Counted from the first letter of the stretch, positions 46,752 to 59,429 are shown. The stretch is 64,000 bases of DNA from Orobanche coerulescens (GCA_033398695.1 JAWKAU010000246.1:1-64000), one strand, 5' to 3'. Numbers and translations are program-made. The notes: generated by a model from the letters alone, not told the origin.

Positions 46752-47354
46752 AAATGATGAAAGTATTTTTAGTGTAGGCTGCTATTACAAATGTTACGAT
46801 CTCAATAACCGAAGAAGTTATAGAGACTAAATCAAGGAGGTGGATAAAGGAAAGCGGCAAGTAGTTTTGGATGATGAAGATGATGATGATGCAATCTGTA
46901 ATATCGCAATTTTCGATTTTTCGGTAAATTTCTTTTTCAGGAGTCCGTTTTGACGACTCGCTCATGGCCGTTCGTCATTTCGAGAATGATTAATTACGGA
47001 CTTTTTGTCATCCGTGTAATACCGGTTGTAATTCATTTGTTTTCGTTCGGTAATTATTAGTCTGTAATTGTCACTCGGTGTATTTTCACTCAATTATAAT
47101 CATTCATCAATCATGTTCATTCACCGTGTTCACCGTTCGGAAAAACTTGAGTTGTGTATCATTATTGTTCATTGTTTCAACTTTCCTCTTATGAGTTCGA
47201 CTTTGTTAGATCACCATTAATTTTTGGTAACTCCAAAAATTCTAAATCCTACAATATTATAGAGCATCGAATTAGCTTTCCAATGGTTCAAGCGGTGAGT
47301 CAATGGTCCGGACGAGAGAGTTATGGTCGTTTTAGCTCACCCGCTCATTTGGCG

Positions 47355-47582
47355 ATCCTTGCCGGCCGGACTCGGCCGTGTCGCTGGCGGCCGAGCCGTA
47401 CTCGTCCGGATAAGCGGTGGCGTCTGCCCGGAGGCCCGGCCGTGTTCGAGGACACGGTCGAGTCAATGCCGGCGCCCCTTCGCGACACGGCCGTGTCATG
47501 CGGGACACGGTCGAGTCCTGCCGGCCAAGCTGCGCCACGGCCGTGTCATGTCGGACACGGTCGAATCTGTCGGCCTATTTAA
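47355..47582 (+). promoter_or_regulatory. U3 array of GACACGGCCGTGTC words with TATA box
   Basis: GACACGGCCGTGTCATG, GGACACGGTCGAGTC and similar self-complementary words lie directly before CGGCCTATTTAAGGC (TATTTAA at 47576-47582). The 3' LTR has the same, with TATTTAA at 52378-52384. The word is close to that of the outer-element LTR at 12975. Confidence 0.68.
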
Positions 47583-48689
47583 GGCACAGCGGCGTATTTC
47601 CTTGATTTCTCATTCCTTTTCTTCCGTTCGCATTTGTGGGTGTATACATCATGGAGACATGATGTTGTTCTTTCAATCCATGAAGTTTTGAGGCTCATAT
47701 CATCAATCATCGTCTATAACATCCTCAGATCTACCAAGATCGAATTGATTTCCTAGAAATCTAATTTTGGGGATTTTGGGTATTTTGGTTGTTTTTAAAT
47801 CCGATTAATCCGATTTAACTTGGTATTATGATAGATTGATGATTATTAAGATGTATTACATCTTTTCCCTTAATATTCCATGGTTGGATCGTATCGATTC
47901 GTTGTTTTGGTCGAGTTCTTGATCGCGCCTTGAAGGTGTCCGGTAAAATGTCGTAGAGGGTTTTCGGGCGTTCTACGATTATTCTTCCTCGTATGATCGA
48001 TGATTTATTGATTATATGTTGTTAGGGTCGAATTCTTGCGAAGAACTCGAGTCGGAACCCTTAGTTCGTCGTTTTCTTCAAGCTTTTCGATCGTGGCGTA
48101 TTCTTTGTCTTGGCGGAGAATTGTAGGTGTTCGAGGTGTCCCAGTGAGCCGTGTTCGTAGGAGTGTCGGTGTCGATTATCGAGGCAAGTATCTTGCCCAT
48201 ACATTACGTGTTTTGTGGATATAATGGTTGTTAATCGTCTATATGTGCTAAATAAATATTCATAACAATCTTTCTCAAAAGTATCGGTATATTTACCAAA
48301 AATGTTTTATTAATGACTACTTTTGTGTTAAGAGAATTAATATGCTTAATTGAATAATTGTATTAATGTTGAGTATAAGATCGTAATACTTTCGTGTGAC
48401 GCCATTGTGTGTGATTACGTTGTCGGTAAGTTTTGAAGTTTAGTCCTTTGTTAAAGCTGTATGTGGAGACATGTGGTTATCGATGAATTATGTGAATTTA
48501 TGTGATATTGGTTGTGCCGTTCGGTCTTTGTTGGAATAGTGTACTTTCTTGTTGATAGTATTAGTTACGGGTTATGAGTATATGTTGGATGAGTGGCCAT
48601 TCTAGTAAGATACCTCGACTATATATCTGTGATTGACCTTCGAGGCTTGTGGTTTGCAAGCTGTGATTTTGGAGCGTGTGTGTGTGTTG

Positions 48690-48905
48690 TTCCTTCCACC
48701 GGAGTGTCAGGCGGGATGTGCAGGGAGTCGATACTAAGAGTGCGGCCACGGAAGTGGACTTGGGTGCGTGTGTGGATGAACTTCCACCGGAGTGTCAAGC
48801 GGGATGTGCGGGAGTCGATCTTAAGAGTGCGGCCGCGGAAGTGGTTTCCCACCGGAGTGTCGGCCGGGATGTGCGGGAGTCGATAATAAGAGTGCGGCCG
48901 CGAGT
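48690..48905. repeat. About 63-bp tandem repeat, three to four units, in LTR
   Basis: The unit core is TTCCACCGGAGTGTCAGGCG then GGATGTGCGGGAGTCGAT and AAGAGTGCGGCCGCGGAAGT. It is repeated in the 3' LTR at 53480-53692. Unit lengths vary by indels. Confidence 0.88.
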
Positions 48906-49817
48906 TACGATTGTGGTTTTCATCTTGAGGATGACGATGTTATAGTTAATTGTGATATTGTCCGGATGATCACAATGCTTTGTTCTCTGGGTTGATAGTC
49001 ATTGTATATGGTTTCTTGGTGCTTGGCTAGAATGGCATAGGATTAATGTGTTATGTGTAATGTGTCCTTGTAAGTTATTTGAAGTGGATGATCGGGTCGT
49101 GGACCACTGTGTTTTGTGATAGGAATGGTTGGGTCGTGGACCCGTGTTTTGTTAAGCGGATTTGTATTTTGAAAAAATGAACTTTGGGTGTGACCACTAA
49201 ATGGCTTCGAGGAACTTTAGAATTTTCAATTTCTAACGTTTTTAAAACTCGAGATTTGGAAAAGTTTTCAAAGTGCTTACTTACTTCGTTTCTACTTTCA
49301 AGACTTGAACTATTTTTAACTAAATATACCTGGGGAAGTATTTCGTTGTATTCTCGGAATGTGTTGTGTATGGCTCGTATTTGCACTTTATACTTGCACT
49401 AGCGAAGCAGTGGAGTTTGCTAACCCCAGTGTCGGGGTGGATATCTGTATTGTGTCAGTACATGCGGGTTGTCGGGAGCTAGACACTGGATCGGCACGAG
49501 GATGATGAAAGGCGAATGATACTAATCACCACGAAGACCCGGTTTTGACTTGATTAGTCGAGTCCATTGTATTGTCTTTTCATTTGTCTTATTGTTAAAT
49601 GCGTTGCAAGTATTTTACCCTTGCATGTGTATGAGTCTGGATGAGTTTATGTATTTTGATTTGTAAGTCGGTGACGGAAGACCAAATCGGTCTATTGATT
49701 CGTTATTTTGATTCATCGGTATGTAATGTAATGTGTGGTGTTGATGTCTGGCACGGTGGATCCTCACGGAGAGGGTGCGGCGTGTAATATTCCGTTTGAT
49801 GCGGGGTGTTACATTTA

Positions 49818-49829
49818 TGGTATCGAGCT
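49818..49829 (+). promoter_or_regulatory. Primer-binding site of 7.7 kb element
   Basis: TGGTATCGAGCT lies five bases after the LTR end. It is the tRNA-Met type with the same missing A as at 14635 and 19666. Confidence 0.85.
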
Positions 49830-51143
49830 TAGGTTGCGGAAACCTAGGTGTCGGGTCGATCGTGTATTGTTGGGTCTTGTCTTGTCAGTTGAGTCGGCGA
49901 TGTCGTGTCGCGGCGCGTCGTTTGGAATGTCGGCCGTGATTAGTATCGGGATGCGGCCATCATCTTCGTGCGATCTGTGGATGTAAGTCTCCCTACTACG
50001 GGTTGTACCACGAGCTATACGAGCTGTGTGATTTTGTGTTATGTAGTTAATATTTGAAGATGCATCGTGAGTAAGTGACATATATTTGTTGATTCCGTCT
50101 TGCGCTAAAATGTAGAATGATATTCTTGAATGTATCCTTGTATAAATCATTTTCTTACAAGAGTATAAACCTTGGAATTTTAAGTTTTCGAATCCTTTCG
50201 GGAGTCACGTAAAATTTTTAAAATGCCCTCGAGGAGGAAAAAGTTGATTTTCGTATGTTGACCACAAGGTGAAAGTTACGAAAACTCGAATTATTGATAA
50301 TTCTTTTCCACTTTGTGTACTATAAGTTTTCAAAACTCGAGTTTTAACTCAAATAAGGTCTTCAAAATATACTCAAGGCGTGACTCTCGTTTGTAACTTT
50401 TCGGTTTCATGAATGTTGGTCAAAGATGCGTATTGATGATGCTCGTTGTTGAGCGGTGGTGCAGTTTTAAAATTAAAATAGTAACGTGAATGTTGAGTCC
50501 ATCGGTATGTATGTGTTGAGATAGTCCTCTATATTGAGAAGTAAAATTTTCATTTTTGTAGGATGATTTTCTTTTGATGGTTGCTTGTGAGTTGTTATAA
50601 TTATGTGAGTCGATGACATTTAGACTTGTATGTTGTTGCTTACTTGTAACCTTGAGTCTAGTATTACCTCATATATGTTTGCAATCGTGTTGGTGATTAG
50701 AGCGGTTAGCACGAGGCTTAATGCGAGCCTGGCGCGCGCTAACGTGGCGTGTTTAGCGCCACGTTAACCTTTGTTATGTGGCGCTAATCAGCACAGGCGG
50801 AGGCTATGGAACCGCATTATAGCCGTCGAGTCTAACTTTTCTTTGCCGATCACTTGTAGTTGTATTCTCTACGTGGTGTCTAGTGATAACAAGCTGTTGT
50901 GCGTGAATGCGTGTTAAGACTTTTCGTATTGCTAGGTGATATTTGATTGTGGTTGATGAATTGATAAATTATATACTGTGTGTGTGTTCAAAAACACTTT
51001 CTGGAAACTTCACAAAGTTTTGTGGTTCGATTAATGGCCTTGAAGATCGGATGTGGACCGAGAGGGTATAGTCGGAAGGTTGCTATTCCGACGCCGTTCT
51101 CGTTGTTTAGGTTTGGGACGAAACCTCTTTTAAAGTGATATGA
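49830..51143 (+). other. Non-coding interior of 7.7 kb element
   Basis: No gene is supported. At 50700-50785 there is a cluster of GGCGCGCGCTAACG / TTAGCGCCACGTTAAC words, the same family of palindromes as in the chromovirus LTR (17845-18355). It ends with GGTTTGGGACGAAACCTCTTT, a polypurine-like signature, immediately before TGTAATACCC (51144). Confidence 0.6.
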
Positions 51144-51705
51144 TGTAATACCCACATTTTTTCTTTCTTTCTCTTGTTTCTTCCAATAGTATCGGCTCAT
51201 TGTGTTCGTTAATGCTTGACACAGTATTGTTTCCCACCTTTGTCATTGAGCGAGTTACGATATTGTCCCAAATTGATCTATATATCGTTGTGACCTTTCC
51301 AAGTTAGGAAAATTAGTCTCGTTTTCGATCTTCCAACCCTTGGCGGTGGAATTCCGTATTTGTTCAGCGATTGGCTTGCGTTTTGATTGATGTACCGTTG
51401 GGTTGGTCAATCATATTGATTTTTAAATCCGTTGTGTTTTGTGATTGTTCGGATAATTGACTTAATTGTATTATCCATTTGATGGCGCTTGTCACTTGTT
51501 GGTTTTGTTATATCCCTAGCAGCGGCGTCGTGTTGGTCGTCGTGGAGCGTGTTTTCACGCCGTATATTCCTTTGCGTTGCTTGTAGCGTTTCGCCGATGG
51601 GCGTAAGTTCTGCGTTTCCTTGCGTAGCTCGTTGAGTTTCTGGCGGGATATTGCTTCTCCTACTTGTTTTAAGTTTGGAATGAAACTTCTTTTAAGAGGG
51701 TAGAA
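51144..51705 (+). mobile_element. Internal LTR-start-like block before the 3' LTR
   Basis: Begins TGTAATACCCACATTTTTTC directly after a polypurine-like site, and ends with a second one (AACTTCTTTTAAGAGGGTAGAA) at the real 3' LTR. Its 3' third (GCGTTTCGCCGATGGGCGTAA, then GATATTGCTTCTCCTACTTG) matches 60960-61060 and 40840-40910. No coding region. Confidence 0.55.
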
Positions 51706-54601
51706 TGTAATATCCGCAATTTCGATTTTAGGTAAATTTCTTTTAGTAGAGTCCGTTTTGACTCGCTCATGACCGTTTCGTCATTTCGAGAATGATTAAT
51801 TACGGACTTTTTGTCATCAGTGTAATACCGGTTGTAATTCATTCGTTTTCATTCGGTAATTATCGATGTAATTGTCACTCGGTGTATTTTCACTCAATTA
51901 TAATCATTCATCAATCATGTTCATTCACCGTGTTCACCGTTCGGAAAAACTTGAGTTGTGTATCATTATTGTTCATTGTTTCAACTTTCCTCTTATGAGT
52001 TCGACTTTGTTAGATCACCATTAATTTTTGGTAACTCCAAAAATTCTAAATCCTACAATATTATAGAGCATCGAATTAGCTTTCCAATGGTTCAAGCGGT
52101 GAGTCAATGGTCGGACGAGAGAGTTATGGTCGTTTTAGCTCACCCGCTCATTTGGCGATCCTTTGCCCGGCCGGACTCGGCCGTGTCGCTGGCACCGGCG
52201 AGCCGTACTCGTCGGATAAGCGGTGGCGTCGCCCGGAGGCCCGGCCGTGTTCGGGACACGGTCGAGTCAATGCCGGCGCCCCTTGGCGACACGGCCGTGT
52301 CATGCGGGACACGGTCGAGTCCTGCCGACAGCTGCGCGCCACGGCCGTGTCATGTCGGACACGGTGAGTCTGTCGGCTATTTAAGGCACAGCGGCGTATT
52401 TTCCTTGATTTCTCATTCCTTTTCTTCCGTTCGCGGTGTGGGTGTATACATCATGGAGACATGATGTTGTTCTTTCAATCCATGAAGTTTTGAGGCTCAT
52501 ATCATCAATCATACGTCTATAACATCCTCAGATCTAGAATCGAATTGATTTCCTAGAAATCTAATTTTGGGGATTTTGGGTATTTTGGTTGTTTTCGTCC
52601 GATTAATCCGATTTAACTTGGTATTATGATAGATTGATGATTATTAAGATGTATTACATCTTTTCCCTTAATATTCCATGGTTGGATCGTATCGATTCGT
52701 TGTTTTGGTCGAGTTCTTGATCGCGCCTTGAAGGTGTCGGTAAAATGTCGTAGAGGGTTTTGGGCGTTCTACGATTATTCTTCCTCGTATGATCGATGAT
52801 TTATTGATTATATGTTGTTAGGGTCGAATTCTTGCGAAGAACTCGAGTGGAACCCTTAGTTCGTCGTTTTCTTCAAGCTTTTTGATCGTGGCGTATTCTT
52901 TGTCTTGGCGGAGAATTGTAGGTGTTCGAGGTGTCCCGTGAGCCGTGTTCGTAGGAGTGTCGGTGTCGATTATCGAGGCAAGTATCTTGCCCATACATTA
53001 CGTGTTTTGTGGATATAATGGTTGTTAATCGTCGATATGTGCTAAATAAATATTCATAACCATCTTTCTCAAAGTATCGGTATATTTACCAACAAGGTTT
53101 TCTTAAAGGCGACTTGTGTGTTAGAAATTAATATGCTTAATTGAATACGTGTATTAATGTTGAGTATAAGATCGTAATACTTTCGTGTGACGCCATTGTG
53201 TGTGATTACGTTGTCGGTAAGTTTTGAAGTTTAGTCCTTTGTTAAAGGCATGCGTGGAGACATGTGGTTATCGATGAATTATGTGAATTTATGTGATATT
53301 GGTTGTGCCGTTCGGTCTTTGTTGGAATAGTGTACTTTCTTGTTGATAGTATTAGTTAAGGTTATGAGTATATGTTGGATGGTGGCCATTCTAGTAAGAT
53401 ACCTCGACTATATATCTGTGATTGACCTTCGAGGCTTGTGGTTTGCAAGCGTGATTTTGGAACGTGTGTGTGTTGTTCCTTCCACCGGAGTGTCAGGCGG
53501 GATGTGCAGGAGTCGATACTAAGAGTGCGGCCACGGAAGTGGACTTGGGTGCGTGTGTGGATGAACTTCCACCGGGTGTCAGGCGGGATGTGCGGGAGTC
53601 GATCTTAAGGGAAGTGCGGCCGCGGAAGTGGTTTCCCACCGGAGTGTCGAGCGGGATGTGCGGGGAGTCGATACTAAAGTGCGGCCGCGGGTTACGATTG
53701 TGGTTTTCATCTTGAGGATGACGATGTTATCGTTAATTGTGATATTGTCAGGAGTATCACAATGCTTTGTGCTCGGGGTTGAGAGACATTGTATATCGAG
53801 TCTTGGTGCTTGGCTAGAATGGCATAGGATTAATGTGTTATGTGTAATGTGTCCTTGTAAGTGATTTGAAGTGGATGATCGGGTCGTGGACCACTGTGTT
53901 TTGTGGCCAGGAATGGTTGGGTCGTGGACCCGTGTTTTGTTAAACGGATTTGTATTTTGAAAAAATGAACTTTGGGTGTGACCACTAAATGGCTTCGAGG
54001 AACTTTAGAATTTTCAATTTCTAACGTTTTTAAAACTCCGAGATTTGGAAATGTTTTCAAAGTGCTTACTTACTTCGTTTCTACTTTCAAGACTTGAACT
54101 ATTTTTAACTAAATATACCTCGGGAAGTATTTCGTTGTATTCTCGGAATGTGTTGTGTATGGCTCGTATTTGCACTTTATACTTGCACTAGCGAAAGCAG
54201 TGGAGTTTGCTAACCCCAGTGTCGGGGGTGGATATCATATTGTGTCGGTACATGCGGGTTGTCGGGAGCAAGACACGGGATCGGCACGAGGATGATGAAA
54301 GGCGAATGATACTAATCACACGAAGACCAGTTTTGACTTGATTAGTGAGTCCATTGTATTGTCTTTTCATTTGTCTTATTGTTAAATGCGTTGCAAGTAT
54401 TTTACCCTTGCATGTGTATGAGTCTGGATGAGTTTATGTATTTTGATTTGTAAGTCGGTGACGGAAGACCAAATCGGTCTATTGATTCGTTATTTTGATT
54501 CATCGGTATGTAATGTAATGTGTGGTGTTGATGTCTAGCACGGTGGATCCTCACGGAGAGGAGTGCGGCGTGTAATATTCCGTTTGATGCGGGGTGTTAC
54601 A
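51706..54601 (+). mobile_element. 3' LTR of 7.7 kb element
   Basis: Partner of 46897-49813, with the same module order. It ends GGGGTGTTACA followed by CGATC. Confidence 0.9.
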
Positions 54602-54606
54602 CGATC

Positions 54607-55258
54607 GACCACTAAGCAATTTGATAGTGGGCGATTCTCCGTCTCCATATATACTTTGGACAATTTGGAGAGTGATGTGCTTGCGGATATGGAATTTGGT
54701 GGGGGTGGAATTAATTAGAGTTTGAGGTGTCGATTTTGATGTGGATCCTTTTATGTGATGATTAAGATGTCACTTTGTCATTTATTGTTGAACTTGTTTT
54801 CTTTCATTTTGAACTTGTGGCTTGTATCGTTGAACTTATGTTATTTTTATTTCGTTTTGGTTGAATTTATGTTTTTAAACTTTATATATGTTGATTAAGT
54901 TGTATTATTACGTATTGAAATTTATTTGATTAAGGGATTATTATTTAGGTAGTATTTATACTTAAAAAAGCACGTATTGCTTACGCCTCGCTTTTTGGCG
55001 GGCTTACGCCTTTTCAAATATTGGATAGTGAAACATGCCAAAACGTGCCACGATAATGGACATGCCTTCACCCCCTTCGTCCCGATGTGATTGCACTCCT
55101 CAAGAGGGTACAAAAGTTACGAGAGAATTTATTTTTAAAATGATAGAATTTGCTATTCAAAATGGTGTGACACAACTTGTTGCTCGCAGCTCTTGTGTCG
55201 ATATAATTATTATTCTTTTAACTCTTCAAAAAAAACAATAATATCAATTTTTAAATAA
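54607..55258. other. Tandem segment copy 2 resumes; acidic tail, no other gene
   Basis: 54607-54720 holds the SIYTLDNLESDVLADMEFGG tail seen in copy 1, now cut from its acidic run (46860-46896) by the 7.7 kb element. The rest is AT-rich like 8680-9215. Confidence 0.6.
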
Positions 55259-55607
55259 TAGTAAAACTAAAATTATTTGTTGTGATATGACAAATAGCAA
55301 TATCAATCACGTATTGTGACATGACAATAGCAATTATCTCAAACTCATCGCCGTCTCATGATATTTTCCATATAAATGGAAAAACCTATGATGTTGACGG
55401 TTTTGGAATTTCATTCTATTTCTCCTTCATATGAAGGTTGCGACAGGAAGGGCATCCGGCGTAAAACTTTGCCACTTTGTTATTTGCATGAGTTATGGTG
55501 TTAACTAATTTTAGACAATTAGACGACACTATAATCTTCATGCCACCGACAAACATAGTTGGGATTAAGGTGCTGTTGATGATGATGATGAGTAAAACTA
55601 AAATTAT
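55259..55607. repeat. ~330-bp segment between 18-bp direct repeats, present only in copy 2
   Basis: AGTAAAACTAAAATTATT occurs at about 55259-55276 and 55589-55606. Copy 1 has only one such repeat (about 9211-9228) and nothing between. The segment includes a CAAATAGCAATATCAATCACG stretch. A minus-strand open frame runs through it (55416-55712, 98 codons) without a recognisable domain. Confidence 0.8.
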
Positions 55608-55917
55608 TATATCTTGGAGAAAAAGTTTGTAGCCTTTTACAGTCTGGCAGACAGCTGACTGACCAGCTTGACTAGTCAAGACTAGCCAAGATCGATCCTC
55701 CACTAACTCCATGAAACTCGAGATTGAGCGATAAGTACATTAATCACGCTCAAGTCGGCCGACCATAACTCATCAACCGGACTTGGTTCTGTGCCTTAGA
55801 CATCAAGGATACATGAGGTACAAGCCTATAGAACAGATCTAAGGTCGTAAAAAGTTTATCGGCTTTATAGTTTCACTCCACCCATATAAGCGTATCAGCC
55901 ATTCTTGTTTCTCAATT

Positions 55918-56562
55918 CTATTCTTCAATGGCAGCCTTCACAACCCAGCTATCGCCTTGCCGCGGATGAGCATCACACCCATCTATTCTTCCTCTTTGTT
56001 TTTCGTCTCTCTTTATTTCTTCTTTTACATTTGTTTTGTTCTTTATTTTTGTCGCCGACCATCGCCTCTCGGCTACGGCGTACCCGCCGTAAAACTTCGT
56101 TTCTTTGTTCGGCGAAACCAAAGGTGAAGAAGCGATTCTCTCAACACTCCATTCTCTATTTCGTTTATTTTCTCTCCATTTCGGACCATTAACTCATATT
56201 TATTTTGTGTGTGTGTGTGTTTTCGTACTTCAAAGGATCTTGTAATATATAGTGGTGGAGGTATTGGTCTGCTCGCAAGTGCAATAACCTTCAAAACACA
56301 CTAAAAAATAAAATATGGTTCGGAAATTTTCATATTATTGAAAGTTTTGTTTTCCTCTCCGAGTCTTTCTAAAGGAATCTTCAATCCTTGTGATGTAGGT
56401 GACTGGACCGGCGAAAACTTCTTTTGGTGACCTACCCTCTCGCGATCGAGATCGAGTGAAAAGTGGGTAGAATTTTTTTAAGTTTTTTTTGAAAGATACG
56501 CCACGGCGACAAGATTATCGGTTTGACCATGGTAATGTATCTTCTTTTTCTTCTTCTTCTTC

Positions 56563-56596
<34 letters not shown>

Positions 56597-57447
56597 TATT
56601 ATTATTATTAGTATTAGTATATAGCTTTTTTTCCTTGTTGTCTTATTTCCCCTAGCTGGTGTAGGATCTGCAAAAATCGTTCGATACTCTTGAACTTGAG
56701 GCTTTTTATGCGGAGCAAAAAGTTGTATGTCTGAGTGATAATGATTGTGTACTCCTTTAATTCTAAACCCAGCTGAGGTAACCTTCGCTACGGGGTTTTC
56801 CATTGATAGTAAGGGATTGGTTCTCACTGTTCACATATCTTCAAAAAGCTAAACGAGCTATATGTACTAAAATCCATATGCGTAGGTTAGGCGATGATAA
56901 TTTTCCATTTGAGGTGGCTTAGTATATCATAGACCTAAGTGGGATCTAGCAACTTTATTACAAGTGAAGAATGTTAGTGATTGTTGTTTTGGTAGATTTC
57001 TTGTGATGATGATGAGAACATATTTGCGGGTCAAACTCTACTCCATATTGGGCATCCGCCAAATTTTGTAGGGTCATTTTTGATCGGCGAAATTTGTCTA
57101 TCCGTGTCTTAATGTAGCGATCCCCACGGGAGTCAACTTGTGGTCAATACAAATCAAGCGCATTGCGACTCACACCTCCGTTTAGGGTAATGGGTGATGT
57201 TTGGAATTAGAGATCTTTGCCAAATATCCCAAGTCTAAGTTTGATTACGAGAAAAATATGCACCGCTAATCCCGATAATACAAATTAGCGAGTCTTGTTT
57301 AAGGGGTGGTTGCTCGGGAGGTCCGTGTTTAATACTAGAGGAAATTGTGGGGTTGATTGTGCTAGGATCGGATGGATATGACATTGCTATTCATGTTGCG
57401 ATGTTGAAGCATTTTATCAAAGAAAATATCACGATGGAAACATGAAA
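55918..57447 (+). pseudogene. Trypsin-like serine protease gene, exon remnants, copy 2
   Basis: Same blocks as 9585-11074. LEAFYAEQK is at about 56690, LVLTVH at about 56815, a DLAT-like block at about 56945 and GGCSGGPCLILEEIVGLI at about 57305-57360. A GCTAATC insertion near 57262 and other indels break the last exon relative to copy 1. The CTT/ATT microsatellite is at 56541-56615. Presence in both units shows that the gene fragment was part of the duplicated segment. Confidence 0.5.
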
Positions 57448-58035
57448 GCAGATGAGATCCTTGGCAACGACAAGGTTAGTTATAATAGTTAAATATTTTG
57501 TAATATTCTTATTTTGTGAGAAATAGAAGTTTTAGTTTGATGGTACAATTCTGTTGTCACCCCCTTCCTTTCCTTGTGTATGCATGCATATAGGTTGGCG
57601 ATTCAAAGAGAGTGAAGAGGCTTGCATTTGATTGAAAGTGGAAGAAGATTTACCAACACTTTGCCTTTTTGTAGAGTCTTGTTTCTCTTACACAATTTGA
57701 AAATACAATATTCATCTATAATATTCATGGTGATGCCGGCGTGCGTGTTTCTTGAGATGAAAATAGTTAATTATGTTCTTTGTTTACTTGAATGAATTTT
57801 AGCAAATATATATAACCTTGGCGTTGGTAAATAGAATTGGTGTTCGAAGTTCATAGTATCTTAGCTTGCCTTCATAGGCCTGTCGACCCGGCTGAGGGCG
57901 ATTAATCACTCAAATGCAGTACAAGCGCCTAGACCATAATCGGAGCAGTAGAGTACCTTCTAAGAATTAATCGGTCTAGGCGGGAATTTTAGAACAACTT
58001 GTTATCGTTATGCATATAATCGGCGGGTAATATTA

Positions 58036-58083
<48 letters not shown>

Positions 58084-58311
58084 ATTCGAGTTAATTATTT
58101 GATTTGATCGTCGCTATTTCTTGTTTTATTTTTAAAAGTAGTTGTATGCACGGAAAACGTAACTTAATTGTTTATAATACACTTCTTAAAAATTGGACTT
58201 TAACTAACAATTTGGAAGAGATCTTTGATCTTTGATTTTGGAAGAGATCTTTGATTTTGGAAATGAGGTTTTCCTGTTGAAAAGAAAGTTGAAAGCGACA
58301 TCTAAATCACA
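57448..58311. other. No gene seen; (CT)n(AT)n microsatellite at 58035-58080
   Basis: Counterpart of 11075-11950. No coding region is supported on either strand. Confidence 0.6.
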
Positions 58312-59210
58312 TTACGAAGTTGTGAAAGTAGACCACCATTTAATTTTGAATTCTTTGATGATAGAGATAGGATAAGGAATTTGGATGATCTTGTTGAAAT
58401 TGAAAATTCCAGCAAAATATCCAAGGGACTTTGAATTCAGAAAAATAACCAATGAATTTTTCAAACTCACATCCTTTGGCATTTTGAGTAAAAAATTTGA
58501 ATGCACTATAGACATTTGTAGGGAGAATGTCTGTAGTTGGTCCAAATTGAATCTACCATTCACAAAACCAAATGGGGTAAGTCTTGACAAAATCTTTATG
58601 GAAAGTAAAGAACCATGAATGATCAAAAGGTCTCTTGAAGAAAGTATAGAACCAAGCTTTTTTGTAGTCAGGATATGAATATCCTTTTGGAGTGAAGTTT
58701 CCAAAAAAGTTTTTGTTTGAGAATGGAAAAGTCCATTCATGAGATTTGAAAATCTTTTTAATAATGCATTTTGAAAAACCAGTCCTCTGAGGATTCTTAG
58801 GGTCTGGATTATGAACTAATTGATAGAACCGAGTCTACCAAAATATATTCATAAAATTTTGAGTTTTTAAAGAATCTTGAGTACCAATGGCAATCGAGGA
58901 AAGTACCTTTGGATAATACTTTGAAGGGTTTTGAAGTGCAGGTATTGTAAATCTTGTAAGAGTAATATGTTCAACAACTTGTTTAGTAAAGTAAGGGGTA
59001 TGAATAGATTTTCTTTTGGAATCAACCTTTTTTGGAGTAAGCTGGATTATCTATTTTAGAGTTCGAGTCCTTGAATGGCTTGTTTGTAAGATAAAGGAGG
59101 AAAGTTGTTTGAAATTTGAGAATATTACCTAATACTTGAAGCTGGTTATGAGAAATAGGTTTTGAAGTATAATCGTCGGGATTTGCATCCTTGCTTTCTT
59201 TGTTCATACG
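58312..59210 (-). pseudogene. Endogenous pararetrovirus ORF, copy 2 (uninterrupted)
   Basis: This is the best preserved viral stretch. A 142-codon open frame (58312-58740) contains SLGYFAGIFNF and KEFKIKWWSTF. The neighbouring frame carries the family block FTPKGYSYPDYKKAW, with HSWFFTF further on. Further upstream a 61-codon stretch (59022-59207) has LGNILKFQTTFLLYLTNKPF. Such motifs are found in polyproteins of petuvirus- and florendovirus-like Caulimoviridae integrated in many plant genomes. The protein is split over at least three frames. The empty site of the outer retrotransposon lies within it at about 58999-59003. Confidence 0.65.
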
Positions 59211-59215
59211 AAAAA

Positions 59216-59340
59216 TTTCAAGCTAAATAAAGACTAGCTTGTTTCTCGAGATACTTGAGTCTATGAATAGCGATAAATAGATTATTAATAAAAATTGGGT
59301 GAAAAGTTGGGTCGGAAGAAAGCATTGTAGCGAAGACCGA
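59216..59340 (-). pseudogene. Start of pararetrovirus ORF after RNase H, copy 2
   Basis: INNLFIAIHRLKYLEKQASL is in one frame on the minus strand, just downstream of the RNase H end. It matches 43200-43325. It is probably the N-terminal part of the same ORF as 58312-59210. Confidence 0.55.
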
Positions 59341-59429
59341 TATTTGACATGATATTTGTCAAGGGCAATGTGTAATTTGAGGGTTTTAAGACCATTGGAA
59401 GGAGGATTAAAAGAACTTGATTACGAAGG

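Larger units (their letters stand above)
44085..46896. repeat. Tandem ~8 kb segment, copy 2 (left part)
   Basis: It repeats 5784-8570 in order. The pararetrovirus protease region is at 44160-44475 (minus), the (GT)12 run at about 44531, the MITE at 44658-45810 and the LTR-like block at 45814-46751. It is interrupted at 46897 by a retrotransposon and resumes at 54607. Confidence 0.88.
46897..49813 (+). mobile_element. 5' LTR of 7.7 kb element
   Basis: Starts TGTAATATCGCAATTTTC and ends GCGGGGTGTTACA. Modules: the shared ~160 bp block (47190-47345), a palindrome array (47355-47570), TATA (47576-47582), and a ~63-bp tandem repeat (48690-48905). The long ORF-like stretches over the array are artefacts. 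Confidence 0.9.
46897..54601 (+). mobile_element. Non-autonomous LTR retrotransposon, 7.7 kb
   Basis: The LTRs are 46897-49813 and 51706-54601 (2.9 kb). Flanks are CAATC (46892-46896) and CGATC (54602-54606), one mismatch apart. The uninterrupted site in copy 1 (near 8565) reads GATGATGCAAACGACC. The interior is only 1.9 kb and non-coding. Over 75 percent of the element is LTR. Confidence 0.9.

Noticed and set aside
55416..55712. 98-codon minus-strand frame with a hydrophobic segment
   Set aside because: No homologue recognised, and most of it is absent from tandem copy 1. Not supported as a gene.
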